DNA of 64,000 nt from Candidatus Arsenophonus lipoptenae (lineage in GTDB: Bacteria > Pseudomonadota > Gammaproteobacteria > Enterobacterales > Enterobacteriaceae): assembly GCF_001534665.1 (NCBI RefSeq), contig NZ_CP013920.1:694501-758500 (forward strand). The letters are read 5' to 3'. Under the pieces are notes generated by a model. The model saw nothing but the letters and a program-made list of their open reading frames with translations. It had not been told where the DNA came from and ran no database searches. Below, in pieces: positions 42,162-52,801 of the stretch (position 1 is its first letter; each line of letters starts with the position of its first letter). The position numbers and the translations under genes were made by a program.

Positions 42162-45100
42162 TTATGATAATTTTTTTGTTTTATTTCTAAATATCGTATC
42201 GTCTATTATATGAATTTTAGCTTGAAATGAAGTACATGGTAAAATAATTCCATTTTTTTCAAAACTAATTAGTATATTTTGATGTACTTCATGTTTAGCA
42301 GGCATTCTGTGTCCCATTTCAGCTACATAAATACGTAATTCAAAAATTTGAATTCCTTTTTGTAAATCAATTAAATATGCTTCAGGTGCAGGATTAGTTA
42401 AAATAGTAGGTGTTTTTTTGGCAGCCTCTATTAAAATTTGACTAATTTTAAGACTATCTATATCAGATGGTGCTGGAATAGTTAACACTATACGTGTAAT
42501 AGTATCTGATAATGACCAATTAATAAATTGTTCTGTAATAAATGCTTTATTAGGGACAATAATTTCTTTTCGATCCCAATCTGTTAAAGTTGTTGCTCTA
42601 GTATTAATTTTAGTAATACTTCCAGTTAAATTACGAATAGTTACAGTATCGCCAATACGAATTGGTTTTTCAAATAAAATCATTAAACCAGAAATTATAT
42701 TAGCAAAAATTTCCTGCAGTCCAAAACCTAATCCAACACCCATAGCAGCAATTAACCATTGTAATTTTGACCACTCTATACCAAGCATTGAGAATCCTAT
42801 TAATGTACCTATTAGAGCTATAGTGTATTTTGTTAAAGTTGTGATTGCATAACCTGTGCCTGGAGTTAAATCAAGATGCTGTAATAGAGCTAATTCTAAT
42901 AATGCTGGTAAGTTTCTAACTAATTGTGTAGTAATGATAATAATAAGAATAGTAATAAATAAAGAACTTAAAGTAATAGGTTGAATAGTATCTACACCAT
43001 TAACTGTAGTATTGACGTTCCAAAGTTGTATATTTTCTAAAAAAGAAAATGCTGAGTGTAATTCAGACCAAAGTAAAATTAAAGATACTAATGCTATCAT
43101 AGTTAGGATAGATCTAACTAAACCAAGAGATTGTGTACTTATTGTATCCAAATCAATAGTGCTTTCTTCGATATCTACTAAACATTCCCCACTACTATTG
43201 ATATTAGTATCACCTTCATCTTTTGCCCGTTGAGCTAAGATATCAGCTCGACGTTGTTTTGCCCTATCAAAAGCAATTTTACGTCTTTGAATAGACATCC
43301 ATCTACGTATAATATGATAAATAATAAGCAAAAAAAACCAAATTGCAACAGAGGTTTCTAACCTAGCTAAAAGTTCTTGTGATGTTGAAAGATAACCTAA
43401 AAGTGCTGCAATAGCAGAAAAAATTGGAGCTATAATCAGCAATAACCATAGTATATTACTAACTGCATTCTCACCTGATCCATGGCGGGCTAAATAAAGT
43501 GGGACACCTACACGTTTTAAGTTATGTGTAATTAAACTTAATGCAAAACAAAGTAATAATAAACATAATCTACCTAAACTTGGAGCAAACTCACGGTCAT
43601 TATAATATTCAAATGTAATTAAGGCAATCATTAATGGTACAATAGCAAAAATTGATAATTGATAATAACGCATTGCCTTCTTAACATTTTCTTCAGACCA
43701 ATCGAAATGAGAAATAAATAATCCATTAGGTAATGCAAAAGTAGCACTAATCATAAAAAACCATAAAACTGGTGTTGTGGCTTTTAATCCTGAGCCAATA
43801 GCAGTAGCCATTGGAAATTGCCAAGCATTTTGTAATCCATAACCAATGGCGGACCATAAGATAGGTAAAGGTAATGCAATAAGAATTGACCAAAAAACAG
43901 TTCTTAATGTCAGAGAAAAGTGATCTTGAGTTACTTTTCCAATACGTGCACTTGCACGAATAAGAAAATTATTATAATGTTGATGAGTACTTATACTAAA
44001 AATAACTATAATAAAAGCAGAAATAAGATATAGTAAGCTATCTTGATTTGTAAATATAATTTTAATAGCTCCACTAAGTTGTGATAAAGTGTCTAATGAT
44101 AGTAAACGAGTTAAATCTTTGACTATTATTATGGGATAATTGAGATTTATAGGATTAGTATCTGCAATCCAAAACATATAGCGATGGGTTGCATCTTTAA
44201 TCTCATTTAGTGCGTCAGTTAATTGAGTTGTAGCAACTTTAAGTTTAGTTAATTCTAATATTTCACTATCATAACCAGAAATTATTGAGTTTAATAATTC
44301 TGTTCTAGTTTTCATAAGTGATTCAAAAATATCTTTTTGTGCTATTGTAAGGTTTTTTGTTTCAGTTTTTATTTCATTATTTTCTTTGTTGTTACTTAAA
44401 TTAAGATTTTCCAACATATCTTGATATTTAAGATGCTCAACTCGCGTATTGATAATTTCTCTATCAATTTGTTGGTTTTTTGGAATTTCTGGCAAATGAT
44501 ATAATTGAGTTCTTAAAACTTCACCTAAAGCAGTTGAACCATTTAACCATTGAGCTTGTTCACGTATTGTTCTAATCGATTGACTTACGGTTAATATATC
44601 GATAGAAGTTTGACGATATCTTTGTTCAATATTATTTATTCTATATGATTGTTCATTAAGTATTTCTGATAATTTACGATTTATTTGTAATTGTTTTGTT
44701 AAAAATTGTGGTAGTTCTTCTCCTTGAGAAGCTAACATTTCAGTATGTTTCAGTGCTAATTGTGCTTTCTGTTGGCGTTGAAAATTTAAGTGATTTCTTA
44801 GGTTCTGTAGTTCTTGATCAATTTTCTGATAACGTTTTTTAAAAAGCTCAATACGTAAGCGAACAATTTCTTGACGATTATTAGCTGAAAGCTGTGCTAT
44901 TTCTAGTTCATTTGTTTTTGCTTTTCTTGCTATTATTTCTATTTTTGCTAAATTATATTGTGCTTCAGCTAAAGTAGTCAGCGGGATAGGTAGTGATTGT
45001 AATTTAAATATAGAATTAGAAAGTAATTTTCTGGCTTCTAATAATTGTTGAGGTAATGTTATGATGGAATCACTAATGCTGCGATTAATATCCTGTTCTT

Positions 45101-45491
45101 GTTGAATTTTTCTGCCGTATTCTAGTAATTTACTACTAGCTTGGACAATGCGTTGTTCAAGTTCAAGAATTGTTATATTTGTCGGTATAGTAATATTTTT
45201 TTTATTTTCAATAAAAAATTTTTGTTGTAATTCTTGTATAATTTTAGGAAAATCGTCAATTGCTTTTTGGTAATCTTGTATTTTTTTTTCAGATTCTTTT
45301 GCTTCTAATAACCAATTTAATGAAACTTGTAATGCTTGAATAATTTCTGTATTTTTTTTATTTTTATTTATTTCTAGTTGTTTAATGTCTTTTTTTATTT
45401 GTGTTGCACTGAAGTCAATTTCTGCACATAAAGTTATTTTTATAAACGAGATGCTAGATATTATAAATAGTATGTAGACTATCATATGCAC
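42162..45491 (-). CDS. mscM: Miniconductance mechanosensitive channel MscM
   Basis: MscM (YjeP) is a large MscS-family channel that opens on hypo-osmotic shock. The 1109 aa (E. coli 1107) start with a signal peptide (about residues 1-23). A periplasmic coiled-coil region follows (about 25-480; QLSANNRQEIVRLRIELFKK). Then come many membrane helices (about 490-880), the pore helix WLIAAMGVGLGFGLQEIFANI, the MscS beta domain KPIRIGDTVTIRNLTGSITK then INTRATTLTDWDRKEIIVPN, and the C-terminal domain. The GTG at 45491 has AAGGA at 8 bases; an ATG at 45485 is the alternative. It begins 11 bases after psd, as in E. coli. A gene this long surviving whole argues for strong selection for osmotic protection. 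Confidence 0.96.
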   Translation of the reverse strand: MHMIVYILFIISSISFIKITLCAEIDFSATQIKKDIKQLEINKNKKNTEIIQALQVSLNWLLEAKESEKKIQDYQKAIDDFPKIIQELQQKFFIENKKNITIPTNITILELEQRIVQASSKLLEYGRKIQQEQDINRSISDSIITLPQQLLEARKLLSNSIFKLQSLPIPLTTLAEAQYNLAKIEIIARKAKTNELEIAQLSANNRQEIVRLRIELFKKRYQKIDQELQNLRNHLNFQRQQKAQLALKHTEMLASQGEELPQFLTKQLQINRKLSEILNEQSYRINNIEQRYRQTSIDILTVSQSIRTIREQAQWLNGSTALGEVLRTQLYHLPEIPKNQQIDREIINTRVEHLKYQDMLENLNLSNNKENNEIKTETKNLTIAQKDIFESLMKTRTELLNSIISGYDSEILELTKLKVATTQLTDALNEIKDATHRYMFWIADTNPINLNYPIIIVKDLTRLLSLDTLSQLSGAIKIIFTNQDSLLYLISAFIIVIFSISTHQHYNNFLIRASARIGKVTQDHFSLTLRTVFWSILIALPLPILWSAIGYGLQNAWQFPMATAIGSGLKATTPVLWFFMISATFALPNGLFISHFDWSEENVKKAMRYYQLSIFAIVPLMIALITFEYYNDREFAPSLGRLCLLLLCFALSLITHNLKRVGVPLYLARHGSGENAVSNILWLLLIIAPIFSAIAALLGYLSTSQELLARLETSVAIWFFLLIIYHIIRRWMSIQRRKIAFDRAKQRRADILAQRAKDEGDTNINSSGECLVDIEESTIDLDTISTQSLGLVRSILTMIALVSLILLWSELHSAFSFLENIQLWNVNTTVNGVDTIQPITLSSLFITILIIIITTQLVRNLPALLELALLQHLDLTPGTGYAITTLTKYTIALIGTLIGFSMLGIEWSKLQWLIAAMGVGLGFGLQEIFANIISGLMILFEKPIRIGDTVTIRNLTGSITKINTRATTLTDWDRKEIIVPNKAFITEQFINWSLSDTITRIVLTIPAPSDIDSLKISQILIEAAKKTPTILTNPAPEAYLIDLQKGIQIFELRIYVAEMGHRMPAKHEVHQNILISFEKNGIILPCTSFQAKIHIIDDTIFRNKTKKLS

Positions 45492-45502
45492 AATATAATT
45501 CC

Positions 45503-46429
45503 TTAGATAAATTTGCTTAAATCCATTTTATTTAAATTTTCTAGATTATTATGTTGGTAATTATTATTATAAATTGATTCTGCTAATAATTCACCTACTT
45601 GAGTTATTTTTCCTGGTAATAAATTAGAATTAAGTGTAATTTGATTTGATTCAAATAAATTAATTACTGTTGATCCTAATTGAAATTTTCCCATTTCTTC
45701 ACCTTTTTTTATATAAATAGAATTTATTTTTTCTTTTTTTGGATAACTCCAATGTTGAATTATACCTTTTCTTTTATTATTAACACAACCATACCAACTA
45801 GTATTTATACTTCCTACAATTGTTGCACCTATGAGAATTTGTGCCATATTTCCTACTGGTGTATCAAAAATACAAATTAGTCGTTCATTACGAGCAAATA
45901 AATTTGGAATATTAATTACAGTTAATGGATTAACTGAAAATAAATCTCCAGGAACATAAATCATTTCAGTTAATAAACCATCACAAGGCATATGGACACG
46001 ATGATAATTACTTGGAGATAAGTACGTTGTTACAAATAATCCATTACGAAATTTATTAGCAAGTATGTAATTACCTGCTAACAATGCTATTAAACTATAA
46101 GAATGTCCTTTAGCTTGTAAAATTTGATTATCTAAGATTAGCCCTAATTGAGTTATCATTCCATCTGCAGGTAATGCTAGTTTATTTTTACCTATAACAA
46201 TAGGTCGAATATTTTCTTTTAATTGACGAGTAAAAAAATCATTGAATGTAGAATAAGCTGAAAGTTTACTTTCTTTTGCTTCATTCATGTCGACTTTATA
46301 AAATTTAACAAAAAGTTTAATAATTAGCTGAGTCAAACCAGCTATTTTCTGATTTGCAAACCATCCTGCTAATTGTGTTAGCTTTTTTTTAGGTAATAAA
46401 TATTGTAAAATAATTTTTATTTTTTTCAG
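45503..46429 (-). CDS. psd: Phosphatidylserine decarboxylase proenzyme
   Basis: Psd decarboxylates phosphatidylserine to phosphatidylethanolamine at the inner membrane, after PssA. The proenzyme self-cleaves at the LGST motif, found in [11 protein letters not shown], making a pyruvoyl Ser. [54 protein letters not shown] and [12 protein letters not shown] are conserved. The frame preceding the first conventional start (TTG at 46336) still encodes family sequence: [18 protein letters not shown], against LQYILPKLWLTRLAGW in E. coli. The only sensible start is a CTG at 46429 with AGG 8 bases upstream, giving 308 aa (E. coli 322). In-frame TAA lies just above. Cotranscribed with mscM. Confidence 0.93.
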   Translation of the reverse strand: MKKIKIILQYLLPKKKLTQLAGWFANQKIAGLTQLIIKLFVKFYKVDMNEAKESKLSAYSTFNDFFTRQLKENIRPIVIGKNKLALPADGMITQLGLILDNQILQAKGHSYSLIALLAGNYILANKFRNGLFVTTYLSPSNYHRVHMPCDGLLTEMIYVPGDLFSVNPLTVINIPNLFARNERLICIFDTPVGNMAQILIGATIVGSINTSWYGCVNNKRKGIIQHWSYPKKEKINSIYIKKGEEMGKFQLGSTVINLFESNQITLNSNLLPGKITQVGELLAESIYNNNYQHNNLENLNKMDLSKFI

Positions 46430-46840
46430 AAAATTAACCTGCAGTTAGATTTAATTATCATTAATAATCAAATATTAATTTATTCTTTATTTCAGTATAC
46501 ATTGTATGTTATACATTTATAATATTGGTTGTAGTATGTGTATAATTTATGATATATATCATTTTTTATTTTTAGTATATAAACCATGTCATAAATTGTA
46601 TGATGCTTATATAAAGTTGATAATATCTTAAATTTTATAAAATTTTTATAATATATACCTATCTAATTTGTTATTTTTTCTTTTTTGATCTTCTTATTTT
46701 TATAATAAATTATTTTACTATTTTATTAAATAAATTAATTAATAAAAGTGACTTTACTTTTATTGTTAAAAAATTTTTATGTATTATATATTTGCGTTGT
46801 TAGTTTAACACAAAAATAAAAATGAAACATATGGTATAAT
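46430..46840. other. Gap between divergent psd and orn
   Basis: About 410 AT-rich bases. E. coli has rsgA directly upstream of psd; here it is gone. One minus-strand frame just above psd reads IKNKLIFDY before a TAA, faintly like the RsgA tail, but too weak to call. The promoters of both units must lie here. Confidence 0.5.
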
Positions 46841-47386
46841 ATGACAAATAATAATTATAATTTAATTTGGATAGATTTAGAAATGACAGGATTAGATCCA
46901 GATCAGAATCGTATTATTGAAATTGCGACGATTGTTACTGATTCTAATTTAGAGATTCTATCTGAAGGACCAGTTATTGCTATTCATCAGTCAGAAAAAC
47001 AAATATTACTTATGGATGAATGGAATATGATAACTCATAATAAAAGTGGATTAATTGATAGGGTAAAATGTAGTCAGTATAATGAAAATAAAGCGGAATT
47101 AGAAACAATTGTATTTTTAGAAAAATGGGTACCTAAAGGGGTTTCACCTATTTGTGGTAATAGTGTTGCCCAAGATCGCCGGTTCTTATTTAAATATATG
47201 CCTAAATTAGAAAAATATTTTCATTATCATTATTTGGATGTTAGCTCTTTAAGAGAGCTAGTTCTCAGGTGGAAACCAGAAATATTAAATGGTTTTATGA
47301 AAAAAAATACACATCAAGCGCTAGAAGATATATATGAATCAATTTCTGAAATTTCATATTATCGCAAGTATTTTATTAAATTGTAA
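46841..47386 (+). CDS. orn: Oligoribonuclease
   Basis: Orn is the DEDDh exonuclease that degrades 2-5 nt RNA, including pGpG, and is usually essential. The 181 aa equal E. coli. Catalytic motifs are [11 protein letters not shown] (DxE), [12 protein letters not shown] (D) and HQALEDI (His and Asp of motif III). No Shine-Dalgarno sequence precedes the ATG; instead TATAAT ends directly before it. A five-codon frame ATG AAA CAT ATG GTA TAA (46822-46839) ends one base earlier. Translation could be leaderless or by reinitiation; this is inference. First gene of the orn-rplI cluster. Confidence 0.96.
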   Translation: MTNNNYNLIWIDLEMTGLDPDQNRIIEIATIVTDSNLEILSEGPVIAIHQSEKQILLMDEWNMITHNKSGLIDRVKCSQYNENKAELETIVFLEKWVPKGVSPICGNSVAQDRRFLFKYMPKLEKYFHYHYLDVSSLRELVLRWKPEILNGFMKKNTHQALEDIYESISEISYYRKYFIKL

Positions 47387-47658
47387 CTATTATTAGAAAT
47401 TTTTAGAACATTTTACATTTTTATTTTATATAAATTATAGTTATTTATAACTTTTTTAGTTTAAAATATTACATATAAATTTTTGATATAATAAAATAAG
47501 TGTATTAAAAAATTTTTATTTATTTTATGATTAATTATACAAATTTTAATTTTGGAATAAATTATGAATATATACTATATCTCATTTGATTGTTAGTATC
47601 ATTTCATGATATAGCTTATTAAAAAGCTTTAAATTATACAAAAAATCTAATACTTCTT

Positions 47659-48156
47659 ATGAAAGAACTTATATTATATCTTGATAATGAAAAAAAAACA
47701 GTTACTTTAGGATATCAATTAGCTAACATTTGTACACAAAATTTAATTCTTTATTTGTATGGTGATTTGGGATCAGGAAAAACTACTTTTAGTCGTGGTT
47801 TTATAAAAGGTAAAGGATACCAAGGTTACGTAAAAAGCCCAACTTACACGTTAATTGAAACTTATTTATTACCTTTTAGTACAATTTATCATTTTGATTT
47901 ATATCGTTTAAATGATCCTGAAGAACTTGAATTTATAGGGATTCGTGATTATTTTAATTCTCATTCTATATGTTTAATTGAGTGGCCAAATAAAGGTAAT
48001 GGTATGTTAGCATCTCCTGATCTTAATATATATTTATTGCATAATAATAATATGAGACAAGTAAGATTGATTTCCGTATCAACATATGGATACTCATTAT
48101 TAAAAAAATTGTCGTTAGTTATTAATAATGATCATGATGACAATTTTTATAATTAA
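47659..48156 (+). CDS. tsaE: tRNA t6A37 biosynthesis ATPase
   Basis: TsaE (YjeE) is the ATPase partner of TsaB-TsaD in making threonylcarbamoyladenosine in ANN-decoding tRNAs. The 165 aa (E. coli 153) have the P-loop YLYGDLGSGKTTFSRGF, then YVKSPTYTLIETY, FDLYRLNDPEELEFIGIRDY and CLIEWPNKG. A run of nine A near codon 12 may slip. Its last 29 bases overlap the start of amiB. The E. coli genes queG and nnr between orn and tsaE are absent. Confidence 0.95.
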   Translation: MKELILYLDNEKKTVTLGYQLANICTQNLILYLYGDLGSGKTTFSRGFIKGKGYQGYVKSPTYTLIETYLLPFSTIYHFDLYRLNDPEELEFIGIRDYFNSHSICLIEWPNKGNGMLASPDLNIYLLHNNNMRQVRLISVSTYGYSLLKKLSLVINNDHDDNFYN

Positions 48157-49375
48157 TAAAATAAAACAATATCAATTTTATGTGTTTTATTTATTAAAAA
48201 TAATAGTATTATTTAGTACATTGTTATTATTTAATTCACCATATGTACAAGCGATAATATTATCTAATATTAATATTCATAACAACATATTAAATGCACA
48301 GATAAGTTTTTATTTTTCTAAAGGTCATTTAAAGTATCGTTTTTTTATACTTCATAAACCTGAACGTTTGGTTATAGATTTTTATATATCAAATAACATT
48401 ATTAGATTACCAATAAAATTTAAAAATAATAATTTAGTAAAATTAATTCGTACTAGTAAATCACCAAATAATAAATACCAACGTATTGTAATTGAATTAT
48501 CACAATCTATAAGAACAAATATAGCAGTCAAAAAAATAAATAATTATAATAAAATTATTTTTAATTTAAAAAAAAATGTTAATAGTGAAATACAATTTCA
48601 GAAAAACAAATTAAAATTACTATCGATACATTCAAAATATAAACAATCACCTAAAAATACTAGAAAAATAATTGTAGCAATTGATGCTGGACATGGTGGT
48701 AAAGACCCAGGTGCAATTGGACAGAATGGTTATCTAGAAAAAAATATAACAATGGGTATAGCACGTAAATTACAAAACCTTTTAAAAAGAGATCCTATTT
48801 TTAAACCAGTAATGACTATCAATGGTGATTATTTTCTTTCTGTAGAAGATCGTTCAACAATAGCACGACAAAATAGAGCTGACATGCTCGTTTCAATTCA
48901 TGCTGATGCAGCACCTAATAATCGTGCTAAAGGAGCTTCTGTATGGGTTCTTTCTAACCAAAGAGTTAATAGTGAATTAGTAAATTGGCTAGAACAGCAT
49001 GAAAAACAATCTGAATTATTAGGTGGGGTGGCTAATGTATTAGCTGATAGAAGAAAGGATCCTTTTTTTAGTCAAGCAGTTTTAGATTTACAATTTTGTA
49101 ATTCACAACGTGTAGGTTATGCTGTAGCCGTATTAGTATTAAAGGAATTAAGCAAAATTGGCAGTATTCATAAATATAATCCAGAACATGCTAGTTTTGG
49201 TGTACTTTGTTCACCTGATATTCCTTCTATTTTAGTAGAAACAGGTTTTATTAGTAATATTTTTGAAGAACGTCTTTTAGTTTCTGCTGATTATCAAGAA
49301 AATTTAGCAATAGCTATTCACCGTGGATTACATAAGTATTTTTCCAAAAATCCTTTGCAAGTTACGCTTAGATAA
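48128..49375 (+). CDS. amiB: N-acetylmuramoyl-L-alanine amidase AmiB
   Basis: AmiB is a periplasmic zinc amidase that splits septal peptidoglycan for daughter cell separation, normally activated by EnvC. The 415 aa (E. coli 445) start with a signal peptide (about residues 10-42, ending PYVQA). An AMIN domain follows (about 45-150). The amidase_3 domain has zinc ligands in IDAGHGGKDPGAIG (His), EKN (Glu) and VSIHADAA (His), and the catalytic Glu in ILVETGFISN. The proline-rich linker of E. coli is replaced by a Lys/Asn-rich one. The start overlaps tsaE; ATGs at 48128, 48134 and 48137 are all possible. It ends 22 bases before mutL. Confidence 0.95.
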   Translation: MIMMTIFIINKIKQYQFYVFYLLKIIVLFSTLLLFNSPYVQAIILSNINIHNNILNAQISFYFSKGHLKYRFFILHKPERLVIDFYISNNIIRLPIKFKNNNLVKLIRTSKSPNNKYQRIVIELSQSIRTNIAVKKINNYNKIIFNLKKNVNSEIQFQKNKLKLLSIHSKYKQSPKNTRKIIVAIDAGHGGKDPGAIGQNGYLEKNITMGIARKLQNLLKRDPIFKPVMTINGDYFLSVEDRSTIARQNRADMLVSIHADAAPNNRAKGASVWVLSNQRVNSELVNWLEQHEKQSELLGGVANVLADRRKDPFFSQAVLDLQFCNSQRVGYAVAVLVLKELSKIGSIHKYNPEHASFGVLCSPDIPSILVETGFISNIFEERLLVSADYQENLAIAIHRGLHKYFSKNPLQVTLR

Positions 49376-49396
49376 TGGAATACATCAGAGGTTATT

Positions 49397-51328
49397 ATGT
49401 CAGAGATAAGAATTCTTTCTCCTAAATTAGTTAGTCAAATTGCTGCTGGTGAAGTAGTAGAACGTCCATCATCAGTAGTGAAAGAATTAATTGAAAATAG
49501 TCTAGATGCTGGAGCTAATAGTATTGATATTGAAATTGATCATGGTGGTGTAACACGTATTCGTGTACATGATAATGGTATTGGTATTTCAAAAAAAGAT
49601 TTATCATTAGCGTTAGAGAGGCATGCTACTAGTAAAATAAATACGTTAGAAGATCTTACTAAAATTAAGAGTCTTGGATTTAGGGGAGAAGCATTATCTA
49701 GTATCAGTTCCGTATCTCGTTTAATACTCACTTCACGTGTTGATGGACAAATAGAAGGATGGCAAGTTTACGCTGAAGGACATGAAATGTCTTTTACATT
49801 AAAACCTATTGCGCATCCAATAGGAACAACAGTTGAAGTTTTTGATTTATTTTATAATACACCTGTTCGGCGAAAATTTTTACGTACAGAAAAAACCGAA
49901 TTTAATCATATTGATGAAATTATCCGTAGAATAGCTCTGTCACGTTTTGATGTTAAAATTAATTTATCTCATAATAGTAAATTAGTACGCCAATATCGCT
50001 CAATAAATACAAAAAATAATATAAAAAATGAAGAGCAATATAAACGACGTTTAGCGATTATTTGTGGTGATAATTTTACAAGAAATTCATTAACATTATA
50101 TTGGGTAAAAGATGATTTAGAAATAAAAGGTTGGATCATTCGTCCTAATTTAGATAATAATTCTAAATTTCAATATTATTATGTTAATGGTAGAATAATA
50201 CGTGATCGAATCATTAACCATGCAATTCGACAAGCATATGCTGATGTTCTTCAAGAAGAACAGAATTTGGCTTATGTACTATATTTAAATATAGATCCTA
50301 ACAATATTGATGTTAATGTTCATCCAACTAAACTTGAAATTCGTTTTCATCAATCAAGATTAGTACATGATTTTATTTATCAAGGATTAATAAATACATT
50401 AAAAAAACAGAAAAATTTACAACAATGTTGTCAACAATATGATCAACTAATTATAAATAAAACACAAAAAATTAATTCTATTGTAGGATTACAACAGAAT
50501 TCTGTTGTAAAGGAAAAACTTTTTAAATCATATAATGTAGACGATTGTTTATTTATTAAAAATAATACAATAGGAACAATGTCAAAATTTAATAAAAGTA
50601 ATATAAATTCACTCTCTGAAACTGATTCACTTTATTATCCTAACAAAGTAGAAGTAGATAATGTAATTTTTAGTAGAGAACGTGTTGAATTTGATCAGAA
50701 ATTGTTAAATAATATATCTGAAAGAGAAAATAAAAATATTGCGATATCATCTTTTTCTATAAAACAAAATTATACATTTAGTAAAATATTAACAATTTAT
50801 TTGAAAAAATTTGCATTAATCGAATCATATTTTGGAATAGGTTTATTATCATTAATAGAGGCTAAAAAGTATTTAAAAATAAATCAATTAATACCTGCTG
50901 ATATTAATAAAGGATTAAAAATCCAACCATTATTAATGCCAGTAAAATTAATATTAGAGGATTGGGAAATTGATACTTTTTATAGAGTAAAAATATTATT
51001 AAATAAATTAGGTTTTGATGTCAATATTTTTGACAGTGAAATAATAATTCATGGAGTATCTTGTCCATTAAGATCTCAAAATATGGTTATTTTTTTTCCA
51101 AAACTATTGAAATATCTTTCTCAGAATATTTTTTGTCAATTATATGATTTAATTATTTGGATAGCAGATCAAATAATAAATAAAGAGCAAGTGTGGACGA
51201 TTACTAATGCCATGCATTTATTAATAGATTTTGAATTAATTTATCCTGAATTAATTAAAAAACCTCCAAAAAAATTAATACAAATAATTGATTTTCAATC
51301 AACAATAGCGGCATTAACTAATGAGTAA
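49397..51328 (+). CDS. mutL: DNA mismatch repair protein MutL
   Basis: MutL couples MutS mismatch recognition to downstream nicking and to UvrD. The 643 aa (E. coli 615) show the GHKL ATPase motifs: [24 protein letters not shown], and [18 protein letters not shown], with HATSKI between. The transducer domain includes [11 protein letters not shown]-like [17 protein letters not shown] and [11 protein letters not shown]. The linker is long and low-complexity (about residues 350-460). The C-terminal dimerisation domain is divergent. It overlaps miaA by 8 bases (ATGAGTAA), a coupled pair as in E. coli. Whether mutS and mutH exist cannot be known from this window. Confidence 0.96.
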   Translation: MSEIRILSPKLVSQIAAGEVVERPSSVVKELIENSLDAGANSIDIEIDHGGVTRIRVHDNGIGISKKDLSLALERHATSKINTLEDLTKIKSLGFRGEALSSISSVSRLILTSRVDGQIEGWQVYAEGHEMSFTLKPIAHPIGTTVEVFDLFYNTPVRRKFLRTEKTEFNHIDEIIRRIALSRFDVKINLSHNSKLVRQYRSINTKNNIKNEEQYKRRLAIICGDNFTRNSLTLYWVKDDLEIKGWIIRPNLDNNSKFQYYYVNGRIIRDRIINHAIRQAYADVLQEEQNLAYVLYLNIDPNNIDVNVHPTKLEIRFHQSRLVHDFIYQGLINTLKKQKNLQQCCQQYDQLIINKTQKINSIVGLQQNSVVKEKLFKSYNVDDCLFIKNNTIGTMSKFNKSNINSLSETDSLYYPNKVEVDNVIFSRERVEFDQKLLNNISERENKNIAISSFSIKQNYTFSKILTIYLKKFALIESYFGIGLLSLIEAKKYLKINQLIPADINKGLKIQPLLMPVKLILEDWEIDTFYRVKILLNKLGFDVNIFDSEIIIHGVSCPLRSQNMVIFFPKLLKYLSQNIFCQLYDLIIWIADQIINKEQVWTITNAMHLLIDFELIYPELIKKPPKKLIQIIDFQSTIAALTNE

Positions 51329-52295
51329 AAATCAATTTAAGCATCAGCCGGCAGCTATTTTTATAATGGGTCCAACAGCTTCTGGAAAGACAAGTTTAGC
51401 AATAGCATTATGTCAAAAATTACCTGTTGAAATAATTAGTGTGGATTCTATGTTAATTTATCGTGGTATGGATATAGGTACTAAAAAACCAACATTAAAA
51501 GAGCAAGAATTAGCTCCACATAGACTAATTAATATTTTGGATCCATCAGAGTCTTATTCTGTAGCAAATTTTCGTCATGATGCTCTATTGGAAATGGAAA
51601 ATATTATCTTATCAGATCGTATCCCATTATTAGTTGGAGGGAGTATGTTATATTTTAAAGCATTATTATATGGTTTGTCATCATTACCCTCGTCTGATAT
51701 TAAAATTCGCTTAAAAATTAAAATGCATGCTAAGAAATTTGGTTGGATGGCTATTTATGATTGGTTAAAACGTGTTGATCCTATATCTGCATATAGAATA
51801 CATCCTAATGATCAACAGAGATTATCTCGTGCATTAGAGGTTTTTTTAATTTCTGGAAAAAGTTTAACTGAATTAACTAAAACTGTAGAATCAAAATTAC
51901 CTTATAGTGTATTACAGTTTGCTCTTTTACCTAAAAATCGTAAAATGCTTTATGATCGTATCGAGATGCGGTTTCTAAAAATGTTAAATTTAGGTTTTGA
52001 GGATGAGGTCATTAATCTTTATGCTAGAAAAGATATACATGAGGATCTACCAGCTATTCGTTCTATTGGTTATCGACAAATATGGTCATATTTGTCAGGT
52101 AAAATAAGTTATGATGAAATGGTTCATAGCAGTATATGTGCAACACGTCAATTAGCTAAACGGCAAATTACATGGTTAAATAGATGGAAAAATCTACATA
52201 AACTAGATATTTCTGATATAGAAGAATCTATTAAATATATTAATAAAGTACTAAATATTAATAAATCAGTACAGAGGATACTAGCTAGATATTAA
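51321..52295 (+). CDS. miaA: tRNA dimethylallyltransferase
   Basis: MiaA adds a dimethylallyl group to A37 of tRNAs reading UNN codons. The 324 aa (E. coli 316) contain the P-loop [19 protein letters not shown], the [20 protein letters not shown] motif, [18 protein letters not shown], the [16 protein letters not shown] motif, and [11 protein letters not shown] with [15 protein letters not shown]. In E. coli the GTP/ATP-type loop [10 protein letters not shown] reads VYRGMDIGT. Its ATG overlaps the mutL stop. A 142-base gap with AAGGAAA leads on to hfq, as in E. coli. Confidence 0.96.
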   Translation: MSKNQFKHQPAAIFIMGPTASGKTSLAIALCQKLPVEIISVDSMLIYRGMDIGTKKPTLKEQELAPHRLINILDPSESYSVANFRHDALLEMENIILSDRIPLLVGGSMLYFKALLYGLSSLPSSDIKIRLKIKMHAKKFGWMAIYDWLKRVDPISAYRIHPNDQQRLSRALEVFLISGKSLTELTKTVESKLPYSVLQFALLPKNRKMLYDRIEMRFLKMLNLGFEDEVINLYARKDIHEDLPAIRSIGYRQIWSYLSGKISYDEMVHSSICATRQLAKRQITWLNRWKNLHKLDISDIEESIKYINKVLNINKSVQRILARY

Positions 52296-52437
52296 TAATT
52301 CAGTTGATTTAGTAATTTAATTTAGTAATTTTACTATTTATGTATAAAAAGTGATAAAATTATAATTTTTATTGAATATTTATTTTTTCTATCTATCAAG
52401 GTTCTTAGTTAAAACAATAAAATAAGGAAAATAAAGA

Positions 52438-52734
52438 ATGGCTAAAGGGAAATCTTTGCAAGATCCGTTCTTAAATGTGTTACGGCGTGAAAGGGTTCCA
52501 GTTTCCATTTATTTAGTTAATGGTATTAAATTACAAGGTCAAATAGAATCATTTGATCAATTTGTAATTTTATTAAAAAATACAGTAAGTCAAATGGTAT
52601 ATAAACATGCTATTTCTACTGTAGTTCCCTCTCGTCATGTATCTCATCATAGTAGTCAAGGTTGTAATACAAATTTAGGTAATTACAATACAGGCAATAT
52701 TGTAGTGTCACAAAATAATGATACAACTAAATAA
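52438..52734 (+). CDS. hfq: RNA chaperone Hfq
   Basis: Hfq forms a hexameric ring that pairs small RNAs with mRNAs. The 98 aa (E. coli 102) begin [20 protein letters not shown]. The Sm1 motif [21 protein letters not shown] is conserved. The Sm2 motif reads [16 protein letters not shown], including the YKHA signature of the uridine-binding pore. The variable tail is short and Asn-rich. A clear AAGGAAA precedes the ATG. Its retention suggests that riboregulation, or an RNA-stability role, persists. A structured region follows the stop. Confidence 0.97.
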   Translation: MAKGKSLQDPFLNVLRRERVPVSIYLVNGIKLQGQIESFDQFVILLKNTVSQMVYKHAISTVVPSRHVSHHSSQGCNTNLGNYNTGNIVVSQNNDTTK

Positions 52735-52748
52735 TTGTGTTGATTATT

Positions 52749-52801
52749 TGAACAGGTAAAATTCATATATATGAAATTTTGATTATTAGTTTACCTGTTC
52801 A
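52749..52801 (+). terminator. Structured 3' element after hfq
   Basis: A 12-bp perfect outer stem (TGAACAGGTAAA at 52749-52760 with its complement at 52790-52801) encloses a second, perfectly palindromic segment TTCATATATATGAA. It starts 14 bases after the hfq stop. A T7 run appears only about 20 bases further, so it is not a textbook terminator. It could end or stabilise the hfq transcript, since hflX, the next E. coli gene, is missing. Confidence 0.45.

Noticed and set aside
46444-46560. Possible rsgA tail before psd on the minus strand (IKNKLIFDY, YYNQYYKCI)
   Set aside because: Synteny suggests it, but the similarity does not exceed what composition alone gives.
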